From assembly GCA_018813765.1 (NCBI GenBank), contig JAHJBC010000001.1:367474-431473 (forward strand): a DNA stretch of 64,000 nucleotides, given 5' to 3'. Both the position numbers and the translations under genes were made by a program. Numbering within the stretch: the first letter of the stretch is position 1; each line of letters begins with the position of its first letter. The notes under the pieces were generated by a model that saw only the letters and a program-made list of their open reading frames with translations, was not told the DNA's origin and searched no databases. This DNA comes from Gammaproteobacteria bacterium (GTDB taxonomy: Bacteria > Pseudomonadota > Gammaproteobacteria > Burkholderiales > Gallionellaceae). Below, piece by piece: positions 10,078 to 18,826 of this stretch.

Positions 10078-12783
10078 TTACTTCTTGGTGGTCTTCTTGG
10101 CTGCCGGTTTCTTTGCGGCGGGTTTGGCGGCGACTTTTTTGGTGGCCGTTTTCACGGTCGTTGTCTTGGCCTTGGTCGTCGCCGTCTTGGTGGTTTTCTT
10201 GACCGCCGGTTTTTCGGCCGCAGTTTTGGTCGTAGTCTTCTTCACTGTCGTCTTGGCTTTCGGCGCAGCTTTTTCATTGGTGGTCTTTGCCTTGGTCGTC
10301 GCTTTCTTGGCCGCCGGCTTCCGCGCGGTCTTTGCCTTGCCTGTCCCGCCCTTCGCTGCTTTCGCGGCGATCAGTTCCAGTGCTTCTTCCAGCGTCACCG
10401 CTTCCGGCGTCACGTCCTTGGGCAGGGTCGCATTGACCTTGCCGTGGCGCACGTAGGGGCCGTAGCGGCCGCTGCAGACTTCGACGGGTGCCATGTCGGC
10501 AGGATGTTCGCCTAGCGCACGCAACACGGTGTTGCCGCCGGTTTTGGCTTGGGCCAGCAGTTCCATGGCACGATCCAGGCCGATGTCGAAGATGCTGTCG
10601 GTGCGCGGAATGGATTTGAATTTGCCATCATGGCCGATGTAGGGACCGAAGCGGCCGATATTGACGATGACCTTCTTGCCCGACTCGGGGTGAGTGCCGA
10701 CTTCGCGTGGAAGCGAGAGCAGCTTTAGAGCGGAGGCAAGATCGGCGGTCTCCAGCGGCATCTCTTTCTGCCAGGAAACGCGCTTGGGTTTGGTCTTGGC
10801 GCCCTCTTCCACTTCACCGAGCTGCACATACGGTCCGTAAGGTCCGCGCAGCAACAAAACGATCTGTCCGGTTTCCGGATGAACGCCCAGTTCCTTGCGT
10901 GCTTCGCCCGCATCCTCTTCGCCACCGAGGCTGCGCGTGTAGTCGCACTCGGGATATCCCGTGCAGCCGATGAAACTGCCACGCTTGCCGAGGCGTTTGG
11001 ACAGCGGTTTGCCGCACTTCGGGCAGGGTTCTTCCAGAATCTCGGTGCCCGGGCGATCGACGTCTTTCTTCTCGCCCAGCAGTTTGTTGAAGCCTTTCCA
11101 GAATTCATCGAGTACCGGGATCCAGTCACGCTTGCCCTCGGAGATATCGTCGAGCTCGTCTTCCAGGTTCGCAGTGAATCCGTAATCGACGTAGCGCGTG
11201 AAGTGCTCGTTGAGGAACTTGATGACCACGCGGCCCACGTCGGTGGGCATGAAGCGCTTTTTGTCCAGTGTGGCATACTCGCGCGCCTGCAGCGTGGAGA
11301 TGATGGTGGCGTAAGTGGAAGGACGGCCGATGCCGTATTCTTCCAGCGCCTTCACCAGACTGGCTTCGGAGAAGCGCGGCGGCGGTTGAGTGAAGTGCTG
11401 CTCGCCGTACAGTTTTTCGATGGGCAGCACATCGCCCTCGACCAGCGGCGGCAACTTGGCGCTGTCTTCTTCTTCGGCATCGTCCACGTCTTCCATGTAC
11501 ACGCCGATGAAACCGGGGAATACCAGTGTCTGGCCGGAAGCGCGGAACAGGGTGTCGTCGCTGCTCAGACGGATATCGACGCTCACGGTGTCGAAACGAG
11601 CGGGCGACATCTGGCTGGCCAAGGTGCGCTTCCAGATCATCTCGTACAGACGCATCTGGTCGATGTTCAGGTGATCGCGCAGGCTGTCTGGTGTGCGCAA
11701 GATGGAGGTCGGGCGGATGGCTTCGTGCGCTTCCTGCGCATTCTTGGCCTTGCTCTTGTAGACGGGTTGCTTGGCTGGCAGGTATTCGGCGCTGAAGTTG
11801 TCGCCAATGTATTGGCGAATCTCGGCCACGGCTTCGTTCGCCAGATTCACCGAGTCGGTACGCATGTAGGTGATCAGACCAATTGTTCCCCCACCAATAT
11901 CAACGCCTTCGTACAACGATTGCGCAGTACGCATGGTGCGGTCGGAGGTCATGCCCAGTTTACGCACGGCTTCCTGTTGCAGGGTTGAAGTCGTAAACGG
12001 TGCGGTCGGGCTGCGTTGCTTGGCTTTCTTTTCGACGCGCACCACTTTTGGCGGCAACTTGGCGTCGTTCAGCTTGGCGTGGATGGCGTCGTATTCGGCC
12101 TGGCTGCCGATGCTGAGTTGCTCCAGCTTTTTGCCCTGGAACTGAAAAAGCTTAGCAGTGAACGGGATGCTGTTCTTAAGGCTGTCCAGATGCACCGACC
12201 AATATTCCTGGCTCTTGAATTTTTCGATCTCGAGTTCGCGCTCGACGATCAGGCGCAGCGCGGGACTTTGCACGCGGCCTGCCGACAAGCCGGGGCGAAT
12301 CTTGCGCCACAGCAGCGGCGAGAGATTGAAACCAACCAGGTAATCCAGCGCGCGCCGCGCCTGCTGCGCATTTACCAGCGGGATGGAAATTTCGCGCGGA
12401 TGGGCGACGGCAGCTTTAACAGCGGATTCGGTGATCTCGTGGAACACCACGCGCTGCATGGTTTTGCCCTTGAGTGCGCGCTTGCCCTTCAGCAGTTCCG
12501 AGATGTGCCAGGCAATCGCCTCACCTTCTCTATCCGGGTCAGGCGCCAGGTAGATGTGATCGGCGGCGGCGGCGGCTTTGGCTATCTCGTCGACATGTTT
12601 GGAGTTTCGCGCGATGGTCTCGTACTTCATGGCGAAGTTGTCGTCGGGGTCGACAGCGCCGGTCTTGGGAACGAGGTCGCGCACGTGACCGTAGGAGGCG
12701 AGGACTTCGAAGTCCTTGCCGAGATATTTCTTCAGGGTCTTGGCTTTGGCCGGAGACTCGACGATAAGCAGGTTGGATGCCAT
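10078..12783 (-). CDS. topA: DNA topoisomerase I (type IA)
   Basis: This is a 901-residue enzyme. The N-terminal Toprim domain has LLIVESPAKAKTLKKYLG and the acidic motif APDPDREGEAIAW. The catalytic tyrosine is in GLITYMRTDS (Y306), and the C-terminal zinc-ribbon region contains CPKCGKPLSKRLGKRGSFIGC. Several further repeat domains (GRFGPYIGHDGK, GRYGPYVRHGK) follow. The last ~85 residues are an extreme Lys/Ala/Thr tail of KKTT/AAKK-type repeats, presumably contacting DNA or RNA polymerase. The enzyme relaxes negative supercoils and is convergent with gyrB. The smg stop lies 11 nt upstream of its start. Confidence 0.97.
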   Translation of the reverse strand: MASNLLIVESPAKAKTLKKYLGKDFEVLASYGHVRDLVPKTGAVDPDDNFAMKYETIARNSKHVDEIAKAAAAADHIYLAPDPDREGEAIAWHISELLKGKRALKGKTMQRVVFHEITESAVKAAVAHPREISIPLVNAQQARRALDYLVGFNLSPLLWRKIRPGLSAGRVQSPALRLIVERELEIEKFKSQEYWSVHLDSLKNSIPFTAKLFQFQGKKLEQLSIGSQAEYDAIHAKLNDAKLPPKVVRVEKKAKQRSPTAPFTTSTLQQEAVRKLGMTSDRTMRTAQSLYEGVDIGGGTIGLITYMRTDSVNLANEAVAEIRQYIGDNFSAEYLPAKQPVYKSKAKNAQEAHEAIRPTSILRTPDSLRDHLNIDQMRLYEMIWKRTLASQMSPARFDTVSVDIRLSSDDTLFRASGQTLVFPGFIGVYMEDVDDAEEEDSAKLPPLVEGDVLPIEKLYGEQHFTQPPPRFSEASLVKALEEYGIGRPSTYATIISTLQAREYATLDKKRFMPTDVGRVVIKFLNEHFTRYVDYGFTANLEDELDDISEGKRDWIPVLDEFWKGFNKLLGEKKDVDRPGTEILEEPCPKCGKPLSKRLGKRGSFIGCTGYPECDYTRSLGGEEDAGEARKELGVHPETGQIVLLLRGPYGPYVQLGEVEEGAKTKPKRVSWQKEMPLETADLASALKLLSLPREVGTHPESGKKVIVNIGRFGPYIGHDGKFKSIPRTDSIFDIGLDRAMELLAQAKTGGNTVLRALGEHPADMAPVEVCSGRYGPYVRHGKVNATLPKDVTPEAVTLEEALELIAAKAAKGGTGKAKTARKPAAKKATTKAKTTNEKAAPKAKTTVKKTTTKTAAEKPAVKKTTKTATTKAKTTTVKTATKKVAAKPAAKKPAAKKTTKK

Positions 12784-12794
12784 TTATATAAGGT

Positions 12795-13250
12795 TCAGTG
12801 TGCCTGCGTCATGTCGGCCGGGGTCAGCAGGTCCTCGATCAGCATCGGGTCAAGGTCTTCGTGCTGGCTCCACAGCACCATCAATACGATGAGCTTCACT
12901 TTGTCCAGAGACAGATTCTTGCGACCCAGCGCGAGTACGCGGTCGATGATCATCTCGCGCTCTATCGGGGTGATCACCTTGTTGTGTTCCCAGAACGCCA
13001 GAAAGCGCAGGCCCTCGGGGCTGATGCGCTGTTCCTCAAAATCGGTGTAGAGGCGGATGCCGCTGTGATTGATGCTCTCGGGATATTCTGCGCGCGTGAT
13101 CTGCTGCAGACCGGCCAACCAGGTCAGTGCCTGATTGATGTCGTCCTCTTCAAAGCCTGCTGCGCTGAGCTTGACGCTGAGTTTGTCATGGTCCGGGTAG
13201 CTACCGATATCGAAGTAGCTTTCAAACAAAAATAAAAGGATGTCGAACAT
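12795..13250 (-). CDS. smg: Smg family protein (DUF494)
   Basis: This 151-residue protein begins MFDILLFLFESYFD, with an acidic N-terminal half and a helical C-terminal half (ITPIEREMIIDRVLAL, KVKLIVLMVLWSQ). This matches the DUF494/Smg family, found between dprA and topA in many beta- and gammaproteobacteria. The biochemical role is unknown. It lies 11 nt from dprA and 11 nt from topA on the same strand, so it is probably cotranscribed with both. Confidence 0.92.
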   Translation of the reverse strand: MFDILLFLFESYFDIGSYPDHDKLSVKLSAAGFEEDDINQALTWLAGLQQITRAEYPESINHSGIRLYTDFEEQRISPEGLRFLAFWEHNKVITPIEREMIIDRVLALGRKNLSLDKVKLIVLMVLWSQHEDLDPMLIEDLLTPADMTQAH

Positions 13251-13261
13251 TTAGGGTGTTT

Positions 13262-14335
13262 TCAGGTGATGCGTTGATATAAGCCGCCGGGCAAGGATGC
13301 GATGTGCCCATCGAGTTCAAGTTGCAACAGGATGGCGGATAGCTCGGATATCGTCAAGCCGCTACGCTGTGAGAGAGTGTCGGAATCGAGCGGATCGAAG
13401 CCGAGATGGGCGAATAAGGGGTGTTCGGGTAGGTTTTGGCCCAGAGGGGATGAAACCGGGATGGCGCGACCCAACTCCTCCAGAATGTCCCGCGCGGTCT
13501 CGACCAGCTTCGCACCCTGCTTGATCAGGGCGTGGCATCCCCTGGATTGGGGGGAATGAATGGAGCCGGGAATGGCGAAAACCTCGCGTCCCTGCTCCAG
13601 CGCCATGCGCGCGGTGATGAGCGAACCGCTTTGTACCGACGCCTCGACCACCAGACAACCCAGGCTCAGCCCGCTGATGATGCGGTTGCGGCGCGGGAAG
13701 TTGGCAGCCAGCGGCGGTGTGCCGAGCGGGAATTCGGAAACGATGGCACCGAACTGCGCCAAACGATGAGCGAGCTCGCGGTTGGAGGCGGGATAGACCT
13801 TGTCCAATCCGGTGCCGACCACGGCAACGCTGGAAGCAATGCCCTGCAGCCCGCCGACATGGGCGGCGGTATCGATGCCTTGCGCCATGCCGCTGACAAT
13901 GCACAATCCGGCATCCGAAGCCGACTGGGCAAAGGCTTCAGCATTGCGTTTGCCCTGCGCGGTAGCATTGCGGCTGCCCACGATGGCCAGTGCGGGCGCA
14001 TTCAGCAGATCCAGCCTGCCCTTCACGTACAGAATCAAGGGCGGATCTGTGGTGTTGAGAAGCGACTGCGGGAATTCTGCATCGGCGACGGTGAGGATGT
14101 GGTTGAGCGGATCGTCCAGCCAGTCGGCAACAACGGCAAGTGCGGAATCGTCGCGGCTATCGGTTATGGCGCGTGCAACGGCAGGCTTGACGTACTGCGA
14201 GAGTGATGAGACAGAAGCCTGCAAAACAGCTTCGGGAGAAGCGAAGGCCTGTAGCAGACGCCGCAGACCCTCATTGCCCAAGCCAGGAACCCGGCTCAGG
14301 TTCAGCCACGACGCAAGCGAAGCGTCTAGCGGCAT
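13262..14335 (-). CDS. dprA: DprA, DNA processing / natural transformation protein
   Basis: This 357-residue protein has an N-terminal helical SAM-like region (LNLSRVPGLGNEGLRRLLQAF) and a Rossmann-like fold with AIVGSRNATAQGKRNAEAF and SGMAQGIDTAAHVGGL. The segment FPRRNRIISGLSLGCLVVEA and a C-terminal winged-helix region (FDPLDSDTLSQRSGLTISELSAILLQLELDG, split here only by position) complete the family layout. DprA binds incoming single-stranded DNA and loads RecA during transformation. The ATG at 14335 lies 3 nt past the stop of the LysM gene, suggesting an operon with it and smg-topA. Confidence 0.96.
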   Translation of the reverse strand: MPLDASLASWLNLSRVPGLGNEGLRRLLQAFASPEAVLQASVSSLSQYVKPAVARAITDSRDDSALAVVADWLDDPLNHILTVADAEFPQSLLNTTDPPLILYVKGRLDLLNAPALAIVGSRNATAQGKRNAEAFAQSASDAGLCIVSGMAQGIDTAAHVGGLQGIASSVAVVGTGLDKVYPASNRELAHRLAQFGAIVSEFPLGTPPLAANFPRRNRIISGLSLGCLVVEASVQSGSLITARMALEQGREVFAIPGSIHSPQSRGCHALIKQGAKLVETARDILEELGRAIPVSSPLGQNLPEHPLFAHLGFDPLDSDTLSQRSGLTISELSAILLQLELDGHIASLPGGLYQRIT

Positions 14336-14338
14336 GGT

Positions 14339-15400
14339 TTACTCGGGTGTACGCGCCGTATCCAGCAATTGCACCGGCAAGCGGGTCTGCATCACCAGCG
14401 CGTAGGAAACCTTATCGAACACGCGGAACACGAACACCGTGCCGTAGCGCACATCCGGCAATACTGTGTCGCCAGTGAACAGGCCGGGCTTGTCCAGCAC
14501 TTCGCCCTTCTGGTACACGGAAAGTACGTGACCATTCTCCAGACCGTCGCGCTTGCCCTTGTTGAGCGTGATCACGGCATTCTGGCCTGCCTGCACGACG
14601 CCGCCGTAAATAGAGATTACCTTGGCGGAAATATCCTTGCCCGGGGCGCGCGGCAGATAGTTGGCGGCAAAACCAGAGGTGGATTGCGCAAAACGGTCGC
14701 CCTTGTGAATTTCCATTACAGAGCGAGTAATCCTCAAAGAGGAGACCTCGCCGAACTTCTCCACAATAGCATCGCCTAGATAAACTACCTCGTGGCCCAG
14801 TTCTTCGCCCGTATCGGGATCGACGAATTTTCGGTCGGGACGGTAGATTTGCCAAGACTTGCCCTTGTCGTCGGGCATGCCTTCGGCATAAGCGACATCG
14901 TCATAACCCAGAAGTTGTCGCTGTTCATACGTTCCGGCCAACACCGGCGAACCCTCCATCTCATCCTCCTCGATTACCAACGGACGGGCGAGGAAAGGGC
15001 CGATATCTTTGAGCGAGACGGAAGGAATTGCTTCGCTGGTCCCTGCCACTTCACGGGCACGTGGGGACAAGCGGGTGACGCCAGCATCGGAAGAGATCAC
15101 GTCTGTAACGGGAACGTCTGTAGCAGCAGGCAAGCCGCCGACGTAGAGTGTGTTGGTCGAGTGATCCAGATAAACCACGTCTCCGGGATAGATCCAGTGC
15201 GGGTCCTTGATGGTGTCCTTGTTGAAACCCCAGATCTGCGGCCACTTCCAGGGGTCCTTGAAGAATGTGGCGGAGATATCCCAAAGCGTATCGCCCTTCA
15301 CCACGACATAGCGATCCGGTGCGTTTTCCTGCAACTGCAACTCATCGGCAAACACGGCAATGGGCAACAGGAGACAAATCAGCGATATAATCTTGCGCAT
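14339..15400 (-). CDS. Exported LysM-domain protein
   Basis: The preferred start at 15400 gives MRKIISLICLLLPIAVFA, a good signal peptide cleaved near residue 18. A longer in-frame start exists at 15445. A LysM peptidoglycan-binding domain follows at once (YVVVKGDTLWDISATFF...WKWPQIWGFN...IYPGDVVYL, residues ~31-85). The remaining ~270 residues are of unknown fold. LysM proteins of this type lie upstream of dprA in many betaproteobacteria. It is presumably a periplasmic cell-wall-associated protein, and the specific role is unknown. The divergent neighbour is def. Confidence 0.9.
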   Translation of the reverse strand: MRKIISLICLLLPIAVFADELQLQENAPDRYVVVKGDTLWDISATFFKDPWKWPQIWGFNKDTIKDPHWIYPGDVVYLDHSTNTLYVGGLPAATDVPVTDVISSDAGVTRLSPRAREVAGTSEAIPSVSLKDIGPFLARPLVIEEDEMEGSPVLAGTYEQRQLLGYDDVAYAEGMPDDKGKSWQIYRPDRKFVDPDTGEELGHEVVYLGDAIVEKFGEVSSLRITRSVMEIHKGDRFAQSTSGFAANYLPRAPGKDISAKVISIYGGVVQAGQNAVITLNKGKRDGLENGHVLSVYQKGEVLDKPGLFTGDTVLPDVRYGTVFVFRVFDKVSYALVMQTRLPVQLLDTARTPE

Positions 15401-15500
15401 GGAAAACTCCAGCAAAGTAAGGAAAGTGCGGTGTGATGTTTGCACGGCGGTTTAAATTCTGCATCTAGTCTCTTAAGTTGGCAAGCTTTTATAGATTTCT

Positions 15501-16004
15501 ATGGCTATTCTCCCCATTCTGCAATACCCGGATGAAAGGCTGCACAAGGTCGCGAAAAAGGTCGAAAACGTCGACGGCAGCATCCGGAAACTGGTCAAGG
15601 ACATGGCCGAGACCATGTACACCGCGCCCGGCATCGGCCTTGCAGCAACGCAGGTGGATCGGCATATCCGGCTGATCGTGATCGACGTGTCGGAGACACA
15701 TGACGACCTGCGAGTGTTCATCAACCCCGAATTGCTGAAGACCGAAGGAAAAGAAGAGCATGAGGAAGGTTGCCTGTCCGTTCCTGGCATCTACGAGAAA
15801 ATCAACCGGGCCGAGCGTGTCACCGTCAGGGCGCTCGATGAAAACGGAAAGGAATTCACACTGGACGCCGAAGGACTGCTGGCCGTGTGCATACAGCACG
15901 AGATGGATCACTTGCTGGGTAAGGTGTTCGTCGAATACCTGTCCCACCTCAAACAGACCCGCATCCGCGCCAAGCTGAAAAAGCACCGGCGCGAGATTCT
16001 CTAA
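15501..16004 (+). CDS. def: Peptide deformylase
   Basis: This 167-residue protein has the three metalloenzyme motifs in order: GIGLAATQV (residues 44-52), EEGCLSVPG with metal-ligand Cys91, and QHEMDH with His133, Glu134 and His137. It removes the formyl group from nascent polypeptides. It lies 8 nt before fmt, which makes the formyl donor reaction product, and rsmB follows. This is the classic def-fmt-rsmB operon. Confidence 0.98.
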   Translation: MAILPILQYPDERLHKVAKKVENVDGSIRKLVKDMAETMYTAPGIGLAATQVDRHIRLIVIDVSETHDDLRVFINPELLKTEGKEEHEEGCLSVPGIYEKINRAERVTVRALDENGKEFTLDAEGLLAVCIQHEMDHLLGKVFVEYLSHLKQTRIRAKLKKHRREIL

Positions 16005-16012
16005 GCCGATCC

Positions 16013-16942
16013 GTGAAGATCATATTTGCTGGTACCCCGCAATTTGCAGCCGATGCGCTGGAGGCATTGCTGCAGGAGCACGAGGTCGTCGCGGTGCTGA
16101 CCCAACCGGACCGACCGTCCGGACGCGGCATGCAGCTTGTGGCCAGTCCTGTTAAGCAGCTTGCACAGCAGCATGGTGTGCCGGTGTTGCAACCCGTCAC
16201 ACTCAAATCGGAACAGGCACAGCAGGAAATAGCGGCGCTGAAAGCGGACGTGATGATCGTTGCAGCTTACGGATTGATCCTGCCCAAGGCGGTGCTGCAA
16301 ATACCGCGACTTGGTTGTCTGAACATCCATGCCTCGCTGTTGCCGCGCTGGCGCGGAGCGGCACCGATACAGCGCGCTATCCTGGCCGGCGACCGCGAGA
16401 CCGGCATCACCATCATGCAGATGGACGAAGGGCTGGACACCGGGGATATGCTGCTGAAAATATCCTGCCCCATCACCGCAGAGGATACGGCCGAGACGTT
16501 GCACGACAAATTGGCCGAACTGGGGGCACAGGGAATAGTCGAGGCCTTGCGGGAACTCGAACAAGGAAAACTGCATCCGGTCAGGCAGGTCAGTGAAAAT
16601 GCAACATATGCCGCCAAACTCAGCAAGGCCGAGGCGCAGGTGGACTGGACAAGGAGTGCATCAGAGCTGGAAAGGAATGTACGCGGCTACTTCCCGTTTC
16701 CTGTTGCGAATACCCAATCAGGCGAAACGCCGATCAAAATACTGAAAGCCAGTGTGGTCGAAGGCAAACAGGCAACTCCGGGGACGGTTCTTGCCATCGA
16801 CAGGGATGCGATCCATGTCGCCTGCGGCGACGGCGCACTGGCTTTGAAAGTGCTACAGAAGCCCGGCGGCAAGGCGCTACCTGCAGCGCAATTCGTGCAG
16901 GGATTTCCAGTCAAGGTCGGCGACCGTTTCGGTAACAGCTGA
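16013..16942 (+). CDS. fmt: Methionyl-tRNA formyltransferase
   Basis: This is a 309-residue enzyme. The N-terminal Rossmann fold starts KIIFAGTPQFAADAL, and the catalytic block is NIHASLLPRWRGAAPIQ (Asn104, His106), with the downstream Asp in MDEGLDTGD. The C-terminal OB-like domain ends near VGDRF. It formylates initiator Met-tRNA using 10-formyl-THF. It sits between def and rsmB with very short spacing. Confidence 0.98.
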   Translation: MKIIFAGTPQFAADALEALLQEHEVVAVLTQPDRPSGRGMQLVASPVKQLAQQHGVPVLQPVTLKSEQAQQEIAALKADVMIVAAYGLILPKAVLQIPRLGCLNIHASLLPRWRGAAPIQRAILAGDRETGITIMQMDEGLDTGDMLLKISCPITAEDTAETLHDKLAELGAQGIVEALRELEQGKLHPVRQVSENATYAAKLSKAEAQVDWTRSASELERNVRGYFPFPVANTQSGETPIKILKASVVEGKQATPGTVLAIDRDAIHVACGDGALALKVLQKPGGKALPAAQFVQGFPVKVGDRFGNS

Positions 16943-16944
16943 GC

Positions 16945-18219
16945 ATGCAGCGCATACAACTGGAAGCGGCCAAGGTAGTCAGCAAGGTCGTGCGCGAAGG
17001 GCGCAATCTCACCGAAGTGCTGAAGGAAAGTCTGCGCAGGCAGGCAAACCTCACCCCGCAGGAACGCGGTGCATTGCAGGATCTTTGCTACGGCACGCTG
17101 CGCTATTACTCGCGACTGACATTCATTCTGGACAGCCTGCTGGAGCGGCCCGTGCGGGAGTCTCCGTTGCGCTGTCTGCTGCTGGTCGCGCTCTATCAAT
17201 TGCAACACACCCGCGCCGGTCAGCATGCCATCGTCGACCAGGCAGTACGGGCGACCAAGAACGTCAATGGCGCTGCCGGAGGCTTGGTGAATGCCGTGCT
17301 GAGGAATTTCCTGCGCAAGCAGCAGGCCTTGCTCGATGCAGCCGATCGGCGGGAAGAGAGTCACTATGCCTATCCGCAGTGGTGGATAGACGCGATGAAG
17401 ATGCAATACGGAAAGCAGGCTGATGCGATCCTGCTTGCCGGGAACCGGCACCCGCCGATGACGCTGCGCGTGAATGCACGGCAATCCACGGCAAGCGAAT
17501 ATCAGCAAGTGCTGGCATCGCAGGACTTTGCGGCACATATCGTGGCTCCGGATGCGCTGGTGCTGGAACGTCCGGTTGCCGTGGAACGCCTGCCGGAATT
17601 TGCCGCGGGCCGTGTCTCGGTCCAAGATGCCGGCGCACAGTTCGCCGCGCGATTGCTGGAAGTGCAGGACGGCATGCGCGTGCTTGACGCGTGCGCGGCA
17701 CCCGGCGGCAAGAGTGCGCACCTGCTGGAGCTGCGGAACATCGAACTACATGCGCTGGACAAGGACGAGCAGCGTCTGCAGCGAGTGCGCGAGAACATGA
17801 CGCGACTGCATCTGGAAGCGCGGGTGATATGCGGCGATGCCGCAAGTCCACGGGATTGGTGGGACGGCAAGCCCTACCAGCGCATCCTGGCCGATGTGCC
17901 GTGTTCGGCCTCCGGCGTCGTGCGCCGCCATCCCGACATCAAATGGTTGCGCAAGCCGGGCGACATCGACGCGTTCGCGTTGCAACAGGAACAGATACTC
18001 GAAGCCTTGTGGCCCTTGCTGGAGAGAGGTGGTAAATTGCTCTATGCGACCTGCTCCGTGTTCGAGCGCGAGAACCGCGAGGTGATCGCCGCGTTCCTGA
18101 AAAGACACGAAGAGGCGGCACGGCTCGAATTGTCCGTGCCCGGCATGATGGACGGGCAACTTCTGCCAAATGACGAGCATGACGGGTTCTTCTATGCGTT
18201 GCTGCAAAAACAGCCTTGA
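16945..18219 (+). CDS. rsmB: RsmB (Sun), 16S rRNA m5C967 methyltransferase
   Basis: This 424-residue protein has an N-terminal NusB-like RNA-binding domain (to ~residue 135) and a C-terminal methyltransferase. The SAM motif is ACAAPGGKSAHLL near 249-261. The two catalytic cysteines are in DVPCSASG (Cys320) and ATCSVF (Cys370). The start is 2 nt after the fmt stop. The 3' end overlaps the DUF4390 gene. Confidence 0.97.
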   Translation: MQRIQLEAAKVVSKVVREGRNLTEVLKESLRRQANLTPQERGALQDLCYGTLRYYSRLTFILDSLLERPVRESPLRCLLLVALYQLQHTRAGQHAIVDQAVRATKNVNGAAGGLVNAVLRNFLRKQQALLDAADRREESHYAYPQWWIDAMKMQYGKQADAILLAGNRHPPMTLRVNARQSTASEYQQVLASQDFAAHIVAPDALVLERPVAVERLPEFAAGRVSVQDAGAQFAARLLEVQDGMRVLDACAAPGGKSAHLLELRNIELHALDKDEQRLQRVRENMTRLHLEARVICGDAASPRDWWDGKPYQRILADVPCSASGVVRRHPDIKWLRKPGDIDAFALQQEQILEALWPLLERGGKLLYATCSVFERENREVIAAFLKRHEEAARLELSVPGMMDGQLLPNDEHDGFFYALLQKQP

Positions 18220-18826
18220 TCTGCTGTTCCGGTCGGTCTTGCTGATCGCACTGTATGCGGGCAGCGCTGTCGCCGTCGCCGAAGGGATCAGCATCACCAA
18301 AGCCGAAGCGCGCATGACCGAGGGCGGCCTCCAGCTATCCGCCAATTTCGACGTCAAGTTGTCCGCCCCGGTGGAAACGGCCTTGATGAGCGGCGTCACG
18401 CTGCATTTCGTGAGCGAACTGGCGGTAAGCCGCTCGCGCTGGTACTGGTTCGATACCGACGTTACGCGCGAGGAACAGATCGCCAGATTGTCGTACAACG
18501 CGCTCACCCGGCAATACCGCATCACGCGCGGCTCGCTGTTCCAGAGTTTTCAGGATCTTAATGCGGCATTGCGCCTGCTCGGCCATCAGGTCGCGACACC
18601 GGTACCGGTTTCCGAAATGGACAAGAGTGGCGGCGGATATTTCTCCCGCATGTTGAAGAAGGGCAGCGATTGCTGCTCGGCCTACGCCAGGATGCGTCTG
18701 GATGTGAGCAGGTTACCCAAGCCGTTGCAGGTGAACGCCCTGACCAACGATGACTGGAAGCTGGAATCCGCCGAACATCAATGGGAAATCGATCCTGCCA
18801 TCCTGCAGGCGGGGCCACAGCCATGA
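18194..18826 (+). CDS. DUF4390 family exported protein
   Basis: From ATG 18194 (a longer start at 18170 also exists) the protein begins MRCCKNSLDLLFRSVLLIAL and then AVAVAEG, a signal-peptide-like N-terminus. The ~180-residue mature part has a beta-rich layout (GLQLSANFDVKLSAPVETAL, HFVSELAVSRSRWYWFD, FQDLNAALRLLGH) that I recognise as DUF4390. That family regularly lies between rsmB and an ntrY-like kinase in betaproteobacteria. Function is unknown. It overlaps rsmB upstream and the kinase gene downstream (ATGA), so translation is probably coupled. Confidence 0.85.
   Translation: MRCCKNSLDLLFRSVLLIALYAGSAVAVAEGISITKAEARMTEGGLQLSANFDVKLSAPVETALMSGVTLHFVSELAVSRSRWYWFDTDVTREEQIARLSYNALTRQYRITRGSLFQSFQDLNAALRLLGHQVATPVPVSEMDKSGGGYFSRMLKKGSDCCSAYARMRLDVSRLPKPLQVNALTNDDWKLESAEHQWEIDPAILQAGPQP

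Noticed and set aside
10078..10340. Repeated KKTT/AAKK codons at the topA 3' end as a tandem repeat or CRISPR-like array
   Set aside because: The periodicity is at the amino-acid level in a Lys/Ala/Thr tail and is not a DNA-level repeat with spacers.
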